This document shows, in pieces, positions 20,001 to 31,300 of a stretch of 64,000 nt of DNA. The stretch is from NCBI GenBank assembly GCA_012862575.1, contig BLSF01000023.1, positions 489,168-553,167 on the forward strand. Direction: 5' to 3'. Under the pieces are notes generated by a model. The model worked only from the letters and a program-made list of their open reading frames with translations, was not told where the DNA came from and made no database searches. This DNA comes from Parietichytrium sp. I65-24A. Lineage: Eukaryota > Sar > Bigyra > Thraustochytrida > Thraustochytriidae. A program made the position numbers and the translations under genes. Position 1 is the stretch's first letter; each line of letters begins with the position of its first letter.

Positions 20001-20400
20001 AAGACCCAACACATCCCCGCCCACTCCCCGCCGTCCCACCGTAAGCGCTAGCTGTCCTTACCTTCCCTGTCCTAAACCACCTCTACCGCTTTACTACCAC
20101 ATTCTATGTTTACGGTGGAAGTGGCTAGAGTAAACCGGGTCCAGAAGCAGGTTTGAGAGGTTGGCGCTGCGCACAGAACCGGAATAGGCTCGGAGAGAAA
20201 GAGACGAGTCTTGTTTTTAGAGCGAGACAAAAAAAAAAAGACGGGGAAAAGAAAAGAGAAACGAGTCTGGTTTTTAGCACGACTGCGCTGCTGCGAAGAG
20301 ACGAGAAATTTCCCTTCGCGGACTGAACTTGACACACACAGACAGAGAGAAGAGAGAGACAAAGATAGACAAAGAGAGAGAGAGTTGGAGGTGTGGGGAA
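17021..20400. other. Long divergent intergenic region
   Basis: About 3.4 kb lie between the kinase start and the leader of the zinc-repeat gene. It contains repeated AGCCGTAGAGCC near 17385-17420, GTGAGGGG tracts (17690-17780), CTAG/TTAAG-rich patches (17880-18180), a GTCATCGTCATT hexamer tract (18598-18650) and the palindrome GTACTCGAGTAC at 19790. Open frames are under 100 codons and unrecognised. Non-coding RNA cannot be excluded. Confidence 0.5.
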
Positions 20401-20661
20401 GTAAGTGTGGGGAAGAGTTGTTTGCTTGTCTTGAAAGGGTGAGTGGGAGATTTGATTCGTGGGGTGTGGGGATCGAGCTCGGTCGTGCGGGGTTGTGGGG
20501 TTGTTCTTTTGGTGTTTTGTGTGTTTTGTGTGGGTTGGCTCGACTGACATTTTGATGTGCTTTTGTTGTTATCGTTGTTGGTGTTGTTATCGTTGTTGTT
20601 GTTGTTATCGTTGTTGTTGTTGTTGTTGTTGTTATCGTCGTTGTTGTTGTGTCCATTGCAG
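20401..20661 (+). other. Probable 5'-UTR intron of the zinc-repeat gene, with TTG repeats
   Basis: A GTAAGT donor at 20401 and a CCATTGCAG acceptor ending at 20661 bracket 261 bp that include a TTG/TTATCG repeat (20565-20650). The coding start follows 198 bp later. No protein is interrupted, so this is inferred only from splice-site quality. Confidence 0.45.
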
Positions 20662-20858
20662 GCGTTGTGCAGCAAGGCTCGGCGTCAGGCGTGGATTCGT
20701 GCATTGCGGAAGCTCCTTTCTTTCAATTTGTTGATCCCATTCATCGAAGTTTCAAGAGGCGAGCGTCTTGTGCGATTGGCAATCGGAGGTGTTAAGGACA
20801 GGGTGTTGCATCTTTGGCCGTGTAAAACTGCGACTCTCGAGCGCCGACTTGGGCGACG

Positions 20859-22433
20859 ATGATGGAGGCTGGGCACGCGGGGCACTTGGATGGCCAAGAT
20901 TTCTCCAATGCGCTATCAGCAGCCGCGGCCGACGCCGCCAAAGTAAACCGCATGTGCAAGGTGGACAACTGCAGAAAGTCTTCGCAAGGACCCACGCCTT
21001 ACTGCATCGCCCATGGCGGCGGGAAGAAGTGCAAGCGCGCTAACTGCGACAAAGTTGACAAAGGCGGCGGCTACTGCGTGTCGCATGGAGGCGGCAGGCG
21101 CTGCCAGGAAGCTGAATGTAGGCGCTCTGCTAAAGGCCCTACGCCATTTTGCATCGCCCACGGCGGCGGTGCGAGGTGCCGAACGCCAAAGTGCAACAAA
21201 CTCGATGCTGGAGGCGGTTTCTGCATCGGCCACGGCGGCGGCCGGCGTTGCAAGCACGAAGGCTGTACCAAGAGCGCGCAGGGCTCCTCCGGGCTCTGCA
21301 AAATGCACGGCGGCGGCAGGCACTGCAAATTCGAAGGCTGCGACAAACGTGACATGGGCGGCGGTTACTGCATTGCCCACGGCGGCGGTCGTCGCTGCGA
21401 TGAGGAAGGGTGTACCAAGTCTGCGCAGGGAGGCACCAAGCGCTGCGTAGCACACGGTGGCGGCCGCCGTTGCAGGGAAGACGGCTGTGCCAAGTCCGCC
21501 GCTGGGTCCACCAACTACTGCATCCGCCACGGCGGGGGCCGCCGGTGTAAGGCGGACGGCTGCTCCAAGCATAGCACCGGCGGCGGCTTCTGCGCCGAAC
21601 ACGGGGGTGGGAGGCGCTGCACATACCCGGGCTGCGTGAACAACGCCCTCTACGGTGGCGAAAAAGGCCTTTGCTACCAGCACGGTGGTGGCAAGAGGTG
21701 CAAGTTCGAAGGCTGCAAGAAGAGCCCGCGCGTGCCCACCGAGTTTTGCGTGAGCCACGGAGGCGGCATTGAATGCTCCGAGCTGGAGTGTTCCTCGTTG
21801 GCTCGCGCTGGCGGGCTCTGCGGCATGCACGGCGGCCGCAAAAAGTGCAGGGAGCCTGGCTGCAGCAAATACGCCAAGCAGGCTGGAGCTTGCCGTGCGC
21901 ACGGGGGCGGGCGAAGGTGCCGCGAGCGCGGCTGCACCAAGTATGAGAAGGTCGGGGGATTCTGTGCGCAGCACTCTTCGGCGATTCCGGCCGTGCGCTG
22001 CGCTGACCCTAACTGCGATCGCGTAGCCCTGGAAGGCGAGGACTTTTGTCGTCTGCACAACGCCCCGGCGGCTACCACAACTGCTGAGGATGTGGAGCTT
22101 GACGCTGAGATTCAGCGCGACGAAGAGCGCCTCTTACAGCTCAAGCGCGAGATGGAGCGCCTTCAAGAGCGGGCCGACAAGCTCAAGCGTCGAAGGATGG
22201 GTGGCGGCACTGGGACCGCCGGCGGCCAATCGCAGCAGATGCCACCCCAGCAGCAACCACCGCCTCAGCCGCCCATGCAGAATGCGCAGATGGGCGGCTT
22301 AAATAGCTATCAGTTCACCTACCCTCCTTCTGCGCCAGCTGCCATGCACACGGCGCCACCACACCCGTACTATCTCATGCCGCGGCAACAGCAGGGAGGT
22401 TCTGGTCAGCAAAGCAATGAGAGGTCGAATTGA
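20859..22433 (+). CDS. Protein with 15 tandem C4-C-C2-H GGG zinc-type repeats and coiled coil
   Basis: 524 residues. From residue ~32 to ~400 there are 15 tandem units of 23-28 residues: C-x4-C, a variable loop (often KSAxG or KxDxGGG), then CxxH and HGGG(R/K)(R/K). Each unit supplies three Cys and one His, a plausible zinc site. Such arrays are frequent in oomycete and thraustochytrid proteomes, where they are often annotated 'WRKY19-like' through weak zinc-finger similarity; no WRKYGQK is present. A charged coiled coil follows (~415-450, EERLLQLKREMERLQERADKLKRRR), then a Gln/Pro-rich tail. Nuclear regulation is a guess. The start is one of two adjacent ATGs. GC content is high across the repeats. 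Confidence 0.85.
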   Translation: MMEAGHAGHLDGQDFSNALSAAAADAAKVNRMCKVDNCRKSSQGPTPYCIAHGGGKKCKRANCDKVDKGGGYCVSHGGGRRCQEAECRRSAKGPTPFCIAHGGGARCRTPKCNKLDAGGGFCIGHGGGRRCKHEGCTKSAQGSSGLCKMHGGGRHCKFEGCDKRDMGGGYCIAHGGGRRCDEEGCTKSAQGGTKRCVAHGGGRRCREDGCAKSAAGSTNYCIRHGGGRRCKADGCSKHSTGGGFCAEHGGGRRCTYPGCVNNALYGGEKGLCYQHGGGKRCKFEGCKKSPRVPTEFCVSHGGGIECSELECSSLARAGGLCGMHGGRKKCREPGCSKYAKQAGACRAHGGGRRCRERGCTKYEKVGGFCAQHSSAIPAVRCADPNCDRVALEGEDFCRLHNAPAATTTAEDVELDAEIQRDEERLLQLKREMERLQERADKLKRRRMGGGTGTAGGQSQQMPPQQQPPPQPPMQNAQMGGLNSYQFTYPPSAPAAMHTAPPHPYYLMPRQQQGGSGQQSNERSN

Positions 22434-23606
22434 TTCTTTGTGTTTTGTTTTTGGATGTCGTCGTCACTGTTACTCTTTGTACGGAGCGAGGAGGGGAAGA
22501 AGGCAAGTAGACTTTTTAATTTCAGTTGCAAGTTTGACGGACCGGGCCGGTGCTTGTTGCTTGCTGCTTGTTGCTTGTTGCATTGGAGAGTCAAAGACAC
22601 GCTCGTACTCGAGTCGACAAAAGAATATTTTACAGCCGAAGAAACGAGTTTATGATCGACAACGCGCCCACGTCTAATGGGCATTTATTTTACGGACCCG
22701 AATAAAATGTTTTCGGCGTGTGACTGAAAAACTCGTCTCTTTTTCTTTGCTCTTTAATGGACATCAACATGCCAAAAAAATTAGTTTACAGCTGTCATCA
22801 ATCAAAAGTTTCAAAAGAGAAAGTTTCGTACAGATGCAGCAAAGTCCAAACATCACAAGCGGATCGGGCGGACTCGCTCAGTTCTTCAGTAATCCTACAG
22901 CACGCGCGATTGCAAGGACGCAAGGATTCAAGGAATCCCAGAATACGAGGATTCGGGCAATTGCTCACCTGTTCACTGGACATTGTTCTGTGACGCGCAT
23001 CCGCTCAGTGATTTGATTGCTTGCGACTGCCATCAAGCAACATCTCAGAGTTCGTTTCACAGCTGTCAAATCAAAAAAGGAAAAGTATCTTGGTGATTGC
23101 TTGTGACTGAAAAGTCTCGGTCTCTTTTTCTTCGCCTTAATTTTTGTATATGTCCCAAAAAAGAACGTAGGGTACACGGCGCATTGGATTCTAAATATGA
23201 TACTGTGTATGATGCTGCTGCACACGACTCGCCCGAGCGTTTATTTTATTTTTACAACAGTAAACAGGTGGGCTGGCCAGTGTATTCGAGCGCGCGAAAA
23301 GTGCAGAGTTCAGGACAGCGAAGAACAAATGCTGAGGGTAGATATGGTAAATAGCTGAGCAAGACGAGGCCAGCGAGGTGAGGAAACAAAGAGAGATAGA
23401 TACTCTACATGGGCGGACGCCAAGAGCAGGCGAGGTCGCCTGGACGTCGGAGATTGTTGCAGAAAGACAAATGCAAGCTGGCGCAGGGAGTACAAGCGTT
23501 CGAAACGGGGCTGTCTATGGATTCTCTATCCGCCCACTTGCTAGCTCTCCTCCTGCCGCTCCCGGATGCGACAGGAATGCGCTTGCGCTCATTTCCGCAG
23601 AGATAG
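22434..23606. other. Convergent spacer
   Basis: 1.17 kb lie between convergent stops. An AATAAA at ~22700 is a candidate polyadenylation signal for the zinc-repeat gene. A TTGCTTGCTGCTTGTTGC tract is at 22553-22580. Short open frames on both strands are unsupported. Confidence 0.5.
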
Positions 23607-25316
23607 TCAATTCGAAAAGTTGGAGAAGTTGACAGAGTTGAGCAGGATGTTGGCGATCATCTGATTGTTGTTGTGCATGCTGTTGTGGCCGCCCGCAGCA
23701 GGCTGGCGAGGGATGGACCTCTCGCCGCTGCTATTGGAGCCTGAAGATGCGTTGCGAGTGTTCAAGAGAGACGCGCCGTGCATGGCCATGCTGTTGCTCT
23801 GCAGCCAGTCCTGGCTCTGCGCCTGCCGAGGGTTCATGTTTGGCGAAGAAGGGGCCGTTGAGCCAGCCGAGCTCGGGGCGAGAGACAGCTGGGGCATGGC
23901 CTTGTGCATTTTGTTGGACGAGTGTTGGCCCACGCTCTGGCCCATCATGAGCGGGGTGAGGCATGGGCTGAGTGGAATTGAGTTGCCATAGACCTCGTCG
24001 AACGAGCGCTTCTTCTGCGGCATGCTGTGCTGGAAAAAGTTGAGTTCGGAAGAGAACTGCGAGTTGCGTCGCACAATGTTTTGCACTTGCTGGTCCTGCT
24101 GTAGTTGTTCCTGAGCGTAGTTGGCAAAGCCAGTGAGGAAGGAGGCGGTAAGGTCGGCATCATCTTTGTTGCTGCCATGTGAGTTGGACGGGTCAAAGTG
24201 CAGGGAGGCGATCTGAGGCTTGTTCATGGTGGTGAACTGCTGTTGATAATAGGCCAGCCCGGAGCGGCTCGAGGAGAGCTGCTGAGGCTGATGCGGCTTG
24301 TTTGACGACTGGAACTGCTGCATGGCGGATGTGGAAAAGTCTGCTGAGTCCTTGCCAACTGTCCCACAGCTGCTGAAGGACCCAGAGTGGAATGGGCGTG
24401 TGGCAAACTGGGAGAGCCCCATGCTTGGGTGGCTTCCCGGGTGCAATAGGTGGTGCTGGTCGCTCGCGCGAGCTTTCATTTGTGTTTTCTCCTTCTTGCG
24501 GATGTCGCAGGCTCTTGGGCACATGGCCTTCTCGGAGACCGAGATGCGCTTGGTGCGCACGGGGGGAACGCCCGCGACCACGGCGGTGGCAGTGAGCTCG
24601 CCGTTGACTTTGCGTGTGCGGACGCACTCGAGCTTGAGTGCAATATGTTGGCGTTTGCATGGGATGCGAGCAGCGCGCGAAATGGCACACTTGAGGCTGG
24701 CGTACCTGTACCCGTCTTGGGAAACGGGGCCGAAGGTTGCCACGTTGTTGGAGCACGAGATGTCGAGGCCGTTCTTGAGGCGGTCGAACTTGGCCCCTTT
24801 GTTGACCGGCGCCACGCTGCCGCCTCCCGAGCTAAAGTCCCACAGCTCTGCGCGAACACCGATAGCCTTTGCGCGCTTGGGGTCGTCGGCGCCGATGCGG
24901 CCATCGATGCGGACGACGAGCTCGGGCACCTGCGGCACGCTGGTGTTGCCGCGCGTGGCGCCGAACGGGCGCTTCTCCTTCACGTGCAGGATGTTGTCCG
25001 CGCCGTCGCTCTCCTGCCAGGCTTCCACGGTGATCTCGAGCGCCGGCGCGAGGGGCATGCCGCCCTGAGCATTCGCATTCACATTCATATTCACATTCAC
25101 ATTCTTGGGCACCATGTGCGAGTGTGAGTGTGAGTGCGAATGCATGTGCATGTGCACGCCCGCCGGCCTCTGCTGCTGCTTCTTGTCCATCTGGCTCTCC
25201 AGCGGCGCCAGCGTCAGTCCCGGGAACTGCCCGTCGCGGATCACCGCCGAGCTCGTCAACGGCGACGGCGTGGCGGGATGGAACGCGTCCATGTCCTGCA
25301 AGTTGCGGATTTGCAT
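23607..25316 (-). CDS. Putative DNA-binding regulator with low-complexity tails (family unassigned)
   Basis: Up to 569 residues. The compact region ~90-275 alternates beta-type strands (ALEITVEAW, VPELVVRIDGRIG, IGVRAELWDFS, RQHIALKLECVR) and ends KRISVSEKAMCPRACDIRKKEK, a basic stretch that could contact DNA as in p53/Rel-like Ig folds; I cannot assign a family. Before it lie His-Ser and Asn-Val dipeptide repeats encoded by hexamer DNA. After it come ~290 residues rich in Gln, Ser, Asn and Met, typical of activation domains. A CTTGCAG just before the second Met (ATG at 25292) could be a splice acceptor, making 25292 the true start and the upstream part a leader intron. Candidate minus-strand donors lie near 26119-26392. 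Confidence 0.6.
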   Translation of the reverse strand: MQIRNLQDMDAFHPATPSPLTSSAVIRDGQFPGLTLAPLESQMDKKQQQRPAGVHMHMHSHSHSHSHMVPKNVNVNMNVNANAQGGMPLAPALEITVEAWQESDGADNILHVKEKRPFGATRGNTSVPQVPELVVRIDGRIGADDPKRAKAIGVRAELWDFSSGGGSVAPVNKGAKFDRLKNGLDISCSNNVATFGPVSQDGYRYASLKCAISRAARIPCKRQHIALKLECVRTRKVNGELTATAVVAGVPPVRTKRISVSEKAMCPRACDIRKKEKTQMKARASDQHHLLHPGSHPSMGLSQFATRPFHSGSFSSCGTVGKDSADFSTSAMQQFQSSNKPHQPQQLSSSRSGLAYYQQQFTTMNKPQIASLHFDPSNSHGSNKDDADLTASFLTGFANYAQEQLQQDQQVQNIVRRNSQFSSELNFFQHSMPQKKRSFDEVYGNSIPLSPCLTPLMMGQSVGQHSSNKMHKAMPQLSLAPSSAGSTAPSSPNMNPRQAQSQDWLQSNSMAMHGASLLNTRNASSGSNSSGERSIPRQPAAGGHNSMHNNNQMIANILLNSVNFSNFSN

Positions 25317-28300
25317 TTACCGCCTTTCTCCCTTCACTTGCAACACTCCAACCCACTTGATCAACAACACTCTCTCTATGACCGAAGAATGGGGAATCGG
25401 GAATCGGGAATGGAGACCCACCACCCTCGCGCTCAGTCTCCTCTCTCTGGTCTCTGGTCTCTGGTCTCTTCTCTCTTCTCTGTGCTCGCGGGACGTGGCG
25501 CACGCGAGCGAACAAGGCAAAACAGCGAATTAAACTACGACGCCACGCACCTATGCACCAATTCACCTAAACAGATTGGAAGCTTGGCAGGTTGGAAGCT
25601 TTTGCAGCGATTGGACGATTGACCGATTGGACGATTGGAGAGTCTGAAGAGTCTGAAGAGTCTGAAGAGAGCGAGGCGAGCGGAGAATGGGTTTTATATC
25701 TAATGTGTTTTGTATATGTTGTGTTATATGTGAGTGCTGCGTGTGTTGCAGAAGAGAGAGGGAGAGAGAGGGAGAGTGTGAGAGTGAGTGAGAGAGAGAG
25801 AGAGAGAAGGGAGATAGAAGGAGGGAGAGAGAGAGAGAGGGAGAGGAGAGAAGGAACGAACAAACAAAGAAACAAGCAAACAATAAAACAAACGCACCCT
25901 GTGATGTTTGATGTGTGATGTGTCGTGCGTGTCTGTCGCTCTCTTTTCTCTTTCTCTGTGTGTCGTTCGTTTCTCCGGTTCTGGTTGATTATTTCGTGAA
26001 CAGATAATTATCATCTATTTACGTGAATTAGTTGACAAAGAAATGGCGTTTGGAGGGAGTTGGAATGAACACTGTCAAAGGGTGCTTGCATTTGTGTCTT
26101 CTTTTCTTCGCTTCTTACCTTGTCTTTCGTGCGGTGACTTGAGAGGAGGAAGGAGGAAGAAGGAAGAAGGAGGAAGGAGGCTGGCAAAGGCGATTGTGAG
26201 GGGGACAGGCAATTGGCCGACTAACACTGTAAATTCTTTTCATTCCTCTCTCACTCTCACTCACTCTCTCTCTAAGCTTACCTCTCTACCCCTCTCTCTC
26301 TCTCTCGCGGATCCTTCCACACGACACATGGCACATGACGAGCCCGTGACTACACAAAACTTTTGCGCGCCCCTTTCGGAGAAACTTACTGCAACGACAC
26401 GCTTGCCGCCTTCTTCTTTCTCCCGGGGTGGGAGAAGGAAGGGTGGGCCGGGAAGAAGCAAGAAGAGGATGCTACTGCACGCTAGTCAGGTACTCTATTT
26501 AGGGGTGTACAGGGGGCTAGTCGGCGAAACGTGAGTGCTATGCAGTCTTAGGCGAATAGTTCAAGGATTTTTCTTTCTTATGTTATCTTCTTCTTCCTTT
26601 TCAGAACAGGAATCCATCAATCCATCAATCAATCAATTCATCTCATTGAAATGTTGACTGAACAATTTGACCATGAACAAGAGCTGTAAACAAAAAGTCA
26701 TTCATTTTCCCCCTTTCGCGGGAGGACGGACTAAGGCCAGCTCGCAAAGCTCACTTGTCTCGTCCCTCGACTGGTCTAAAAACTCCATGTTCACCTGTGA
26801 AACCAACGAGAATTTACTTTGCTGAGGTTGATAGCACTGGGCAAGCCGTTGCCGCGTGAAACACCATATGCATATACAGGTTTTCGTTTTGTATTTGGTA
26901 TCCTCCAGATCGGTCTTTTTTTTTTCAGCGCTCATCACAAACAAGAGAGAATGTGCAACGAAAGTGCAAATCATTCATCGCATGCTCACACGATTGTTCA
27001 TGAGGTTTGCGAGATTTCTTATATTATGGTTGTCCAGATTGGCCGCCCAAAGGCCGCAAAGTTGATGGGCGACGAGTCAGGAAACGAAGATGGGCGAGGA
27101 AAATGACTTGGTTGTCACGTGGAGAGAGAGAGAGAGAGAGAGACAGTATTTCATTATACGCCACTGCGTGGGCTGCGCTGTCTCACGACCTCATGACCTC
27201 GTGTTCCTCGTGTTATCGTTTGGATTAACTGTTCTGAAAATCCCCAGCTTCCCCCGCCTTTTGTCGTGGGAGGTTCATCCAACCAACACGCTCGTCACGA
27301 CGCATCGAGAGCAAGTTCCGAGCTTCCTTTGCACAGCATTGCCACTTTTTTCTATGAGTTGTACTCGAGTTGTTGGCTTTCGCGCGGCCCAAGGACAAAG
27401 CGCTGATATTCGAGAGTCCCTTTAACTTGTTCAATTGATCAATGTTTATACAAAGAACGAGGAGAAGAAAGCTTTCACGAAGAAGACGTTTGTTGTGTCA
27501 AACAAGGCGAACTCACGAGAAGAACGACAGCTTCTTGCAAGCAAAGAAAAGAAAGCCAGAGTCAAACAAACATGCCAACTCGTCTCAGTGTATGCATCTC
27601 CCCATAGTGTACAGCCCTATCCACCGGTACGCGGAAACCGTAGCACGTTTCGGAACTCGTCAAAAGTTTGGAACGCCAACGAGTGCCGTTGGTCTCCAGA
27701 ACTTCAAAGAAAACAAACCTTCCACGGCGATGGCGGCGATTGCAAATCTCCTTGCTCGCATATCCGCAACGATAGCGGACGCGATTCTCGTACAAGCGGA
27801 CATAAAGTGAATATCATGGCATTTCACAGCATTCTGGCAATCCATGCTTCACAGCATGAACCGAAATATTCTCAGGCTTCTCTTTCCCAGCATATTCCCA
27901 GCAGTGCAGGACAGCGCTTTCACAGCCGGGCTTATTCTGGAGTGGCTCCTGCCCGTTGCCGAGAGCATTTCTTATAGCTGCACACCAGATTCTTAATTCG
28001 CCGCCCTCGCTCTGCACTTGGTATATCTATTTGTCTTTTAATAAAATCAAATATGTGGCAACATGTCGTGCAGCATCGACCTTCGGGGGATCAAAAATAA
28101 AAAACCAAGCATCAAAAACCTGGCGCGCCAGACGCGCCAAAGCGAATGCCATGGTTGGGGCTGCTAATTCATTTTGAACAATAGCTAGCTCAAGCGAAAG
28201 GGGAAGCTCGGCTGCGCGTTTCGCCGAGAGGGCAAGACAGGTTGCTGTAGTTCCGAGTGGCCGACTGCCAGCGTGGGCGCGCAATAAGAGTGCAGGAACG

Positions 28301-31300
28301 GTACTTTTTCGGTCACGTTTCGAGTGGAAAGGAACTCGGAGATTTCATCGTCCATCTTTCTCTATAAATGTTGCTTAAAAAATTGCATAACGTATTGTTT
28401 CGAAATATATCCTCGAACAAGGAAGGAAAGGACAAGTAACTTCTACACGCTATGAAGATTGCGGCGCTCTGCGTCGACGGCATGCTGACAAGTGTTGATC
28501 TTACCGTCGATCAAGAAATCACCACAGTTCCAGTGCACCGCATATTCCCCGCACGAGCCATGTGTTGTTTGTTCTCCATGCAGATGATAAAGGAACTTCC
28601 AAATTTAGTTGTAGTCCGCTGGCGTTTCTTTCTTCAAAGCTGGAGGCTGCTCGGCTTCGCTTTTCAAGTTCATTTCATTTTGAACAAGATTAATCAAACC
28701 AAGAAAATCAGTCAAATGAATTTTGCAAATTGCACGCGAACGCAGAGTTTTCCCGACGGCGAATGAGAAGTGCGCTCCCCTTGCCTAGCGGCGTCGGTAG
28801 GTGTGGGTTAAACAACTTCCCCGGAGACTCTCCCAGAGCTGGCAAAACTCTGTGACCGTTTCTGCTGTCTCTCTAGTAGCTTCAAGTTTGAGTGGCGCTA
28901 GTCTTTGGCTTGAATGAATGAATGAATGAATGATGATCATTTTTATTTGTGCTACGGCAGAAAAGGTTTCGCCGAAGCGCGACAGTACTGTTGGAGTAGA
29001 TTGATGCGTTTTCTCCGTGAGGGAACTTCACTAGTCCTTCGCTGGCGCTTTTCCTTGCGCCAGAACGCAATTTGTTTCCATCTTTCTCCCGTCTTTTCCC
29101 TCCCCCTACCTCCTCCCCTCCCAGCGTTGCGAAAAATAATCCACTCCTATCTTCAAGGCTATTTAAACTGGGGCCGCGGCTAGTCCGGGGGGGTAGTGGA
29201 GCGACACCGTTCGACGCCGGATTCTTATGCTAAGGTATAGTCGGATGTTAAGGGTGTGCGCCGCCTGGCTCGGCGTTTGGAGTTGGTACATTTATCCCTT
29301 CTTAAGAACTAATACTGTTTTCGGTATGGTCTGAACGGTCGTCCTGCGCGTCAAGTTGCGTCATAGGCTATTGTTTACAGTAGGTACCTCTGGTCCCAAT
29401 CTCGTTCAATCAATTCGAAGGAGAAAAAGCTTTCCCAGTATCGTGCAACTTGCCTAAGACGAACAGAATACTCTTATGTCGCTACGCAGGACACACTGTG
29501 ACTCGTCAGCGATGTCGGGGAAATGCTGCTTGGACAGCAAGCCCTACGCAAAACGTTAGATGGAGATAGCGCTTGACGTCGTGGCGCGTAGGCGTTTTCG
29601 GAGGGGCTCCCTGGGACGAGACCGCTCCTGCCTCTCTCTCTCCCTCTCAGTAGAATTTGTGAGGGAGGTAGGAACTCTTCTATTTTGCCTCACAAGCTCA
29701 TATTCGTATCTAAGGGCGGACTTTTCACCCTCCTTCTGGCTACTTGGGACGTACCAGCTGCCAGGTCGGGTACTACTGGTTGCACTGAGGCGGCAGTAAG
29801 GTGGGAAGTGTTGGGGCGTGTGCGAAAGAGTTTTCATTCTGTGAACCTCTAGTCTAGCTAGCTAGAGACCCAATAGGCTATTTAGACCCTATCTTATCTA
29901 GCTAGCTGTTTTGGAGCTCGTGAGCGATTGCAAGTGGCCAATCCGAATGATCTCAATTCTGTCAATTGTTCAATGAAATTGTTCTGAAAATAAGTTATGG
30001 ACTTTATTCAGCTCTGAGGCTCTGGCGGATAAAGGCGAATTGGCAGGAGTCGTGTTGGTTTCGGACAAGCCAAAGTTTCCCGCCAATCGAGGGAGGACGA
30101 ATCTTTGCTTTTGACGTTGACGAGGGGATGCAATGCAGACGCGCAAGTGTTCCATTACGAGTGAATCAGGGACCAACAGACTCGGTTTTCTGGGTTCTTG
30201 GCCGGAACTGTGGTAACCTGTACTGAGTACACTCCATGCAGCCCCGAGTTTCGTCAACTTTATACATATATGAATGTCAAATCCTGCTTGACTGTGAAGT
30301 CGGAAATGGAAACAATTCGCGCTTCCGCCACATCCACAGTTGCGGTACGAGTGCGTGCAAAATCAATAACCAATCCTGTGTTCGGCAATTCGCCGTGACA
30401 GCCAATCTCGCGCGGAAGTGTCCCCGCTGTACTAGTAAGATGCATAACAGAATCTAACTTGGAACTGGGGTCTGAATTCTGAATTCTGAATTCTGAATTC
30501 TGAATTCTGAATTCTGAACAAAACAAAACCATCTTGAACATGAATTCGTGAACGGGACCCGCATTGGAGCGCCTCTCTTGTAGCGCAGCGCGTACTTTGG
30601 GAGTGAGTTCGACTGCAGTCTGGCGGCCGCTCACGACAAAAGTGAGTCAGACTACCCAAAAACCCAAAGCCAATTGCTTCTTTCGGCGTCGTGCTCGCGT
30701 TCGCGAAAAGACGCAATCATGGCGACCCGTTCCCGCAATTCGCACTGCGTATCTTTCGCTTGAAAAGGCAGGAAGCGATCTTTGCGAATCCTTTCGTGCT
30801 TTTGTCCTTTGGGCGAGAGCAGAGAAGTGGCAGCTCTGAGGAATTCATTCGTTCAATCTTGCCGCTAACGTCGCCCTCGTTTCCTTTTGCGAAATGAGAC
30901 TTTCTAAAAATACCACCTCCGACGGTCTTGATCTCCAGGCCGGATATATGGTCAAACTAAAGCGCAGAAGCGTTGTGTTTTATTTTCAGCAGACTCGCTC
31001 TGACACTTTGTGCGGCTTTGTTCAATCAATCAATCCATCCATCAAATTGAAATGGAATGAAAGGAATTAGAAATGAAGAATTCACAGAACACATCTAAAA
31101 GAATAAAGTTGCATTTCTTATTCTCATTCCAACTCCCGAATTCACAGCACGACCCAGGAACGCCAGCATCGTTCGTATGATTGTACAGAAGCCAGAGGCT
31201 GCGGGGGAGCGAAACCAGTTTCAAGAAGCGCCCCGGTCTCGAGTGTGAAGTATGGAGCATCCCATTCATTCCATCGGTGAAATCACCATTCACATATTTA

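Noticed and set aside
20916-22058. 380-codon minus-strand frame opposite the zinc-repeat gene
   Set aside because: It is an Ala-rich antisense shadow of the CGGCGG repeats. The plus-strand frame has periodic Cys/His.
26043-26534. 163-codon plus-strand frame
   Set aside because: It is composed of GGAAGAAGG and CTCTCT tracts with no globular sequence.
27435-27977. 180-codon plus-strand frame in the gene-poor island
   Set aside because: It begins in simple sequence, overlaps another open frame and shows no recognisable motif.
30472-30518. CRISPR-like or transposon terminal repeat
   Set aside because: Units are contiguous 7-mers without spacers, with no adjacent cas or transposase gene.
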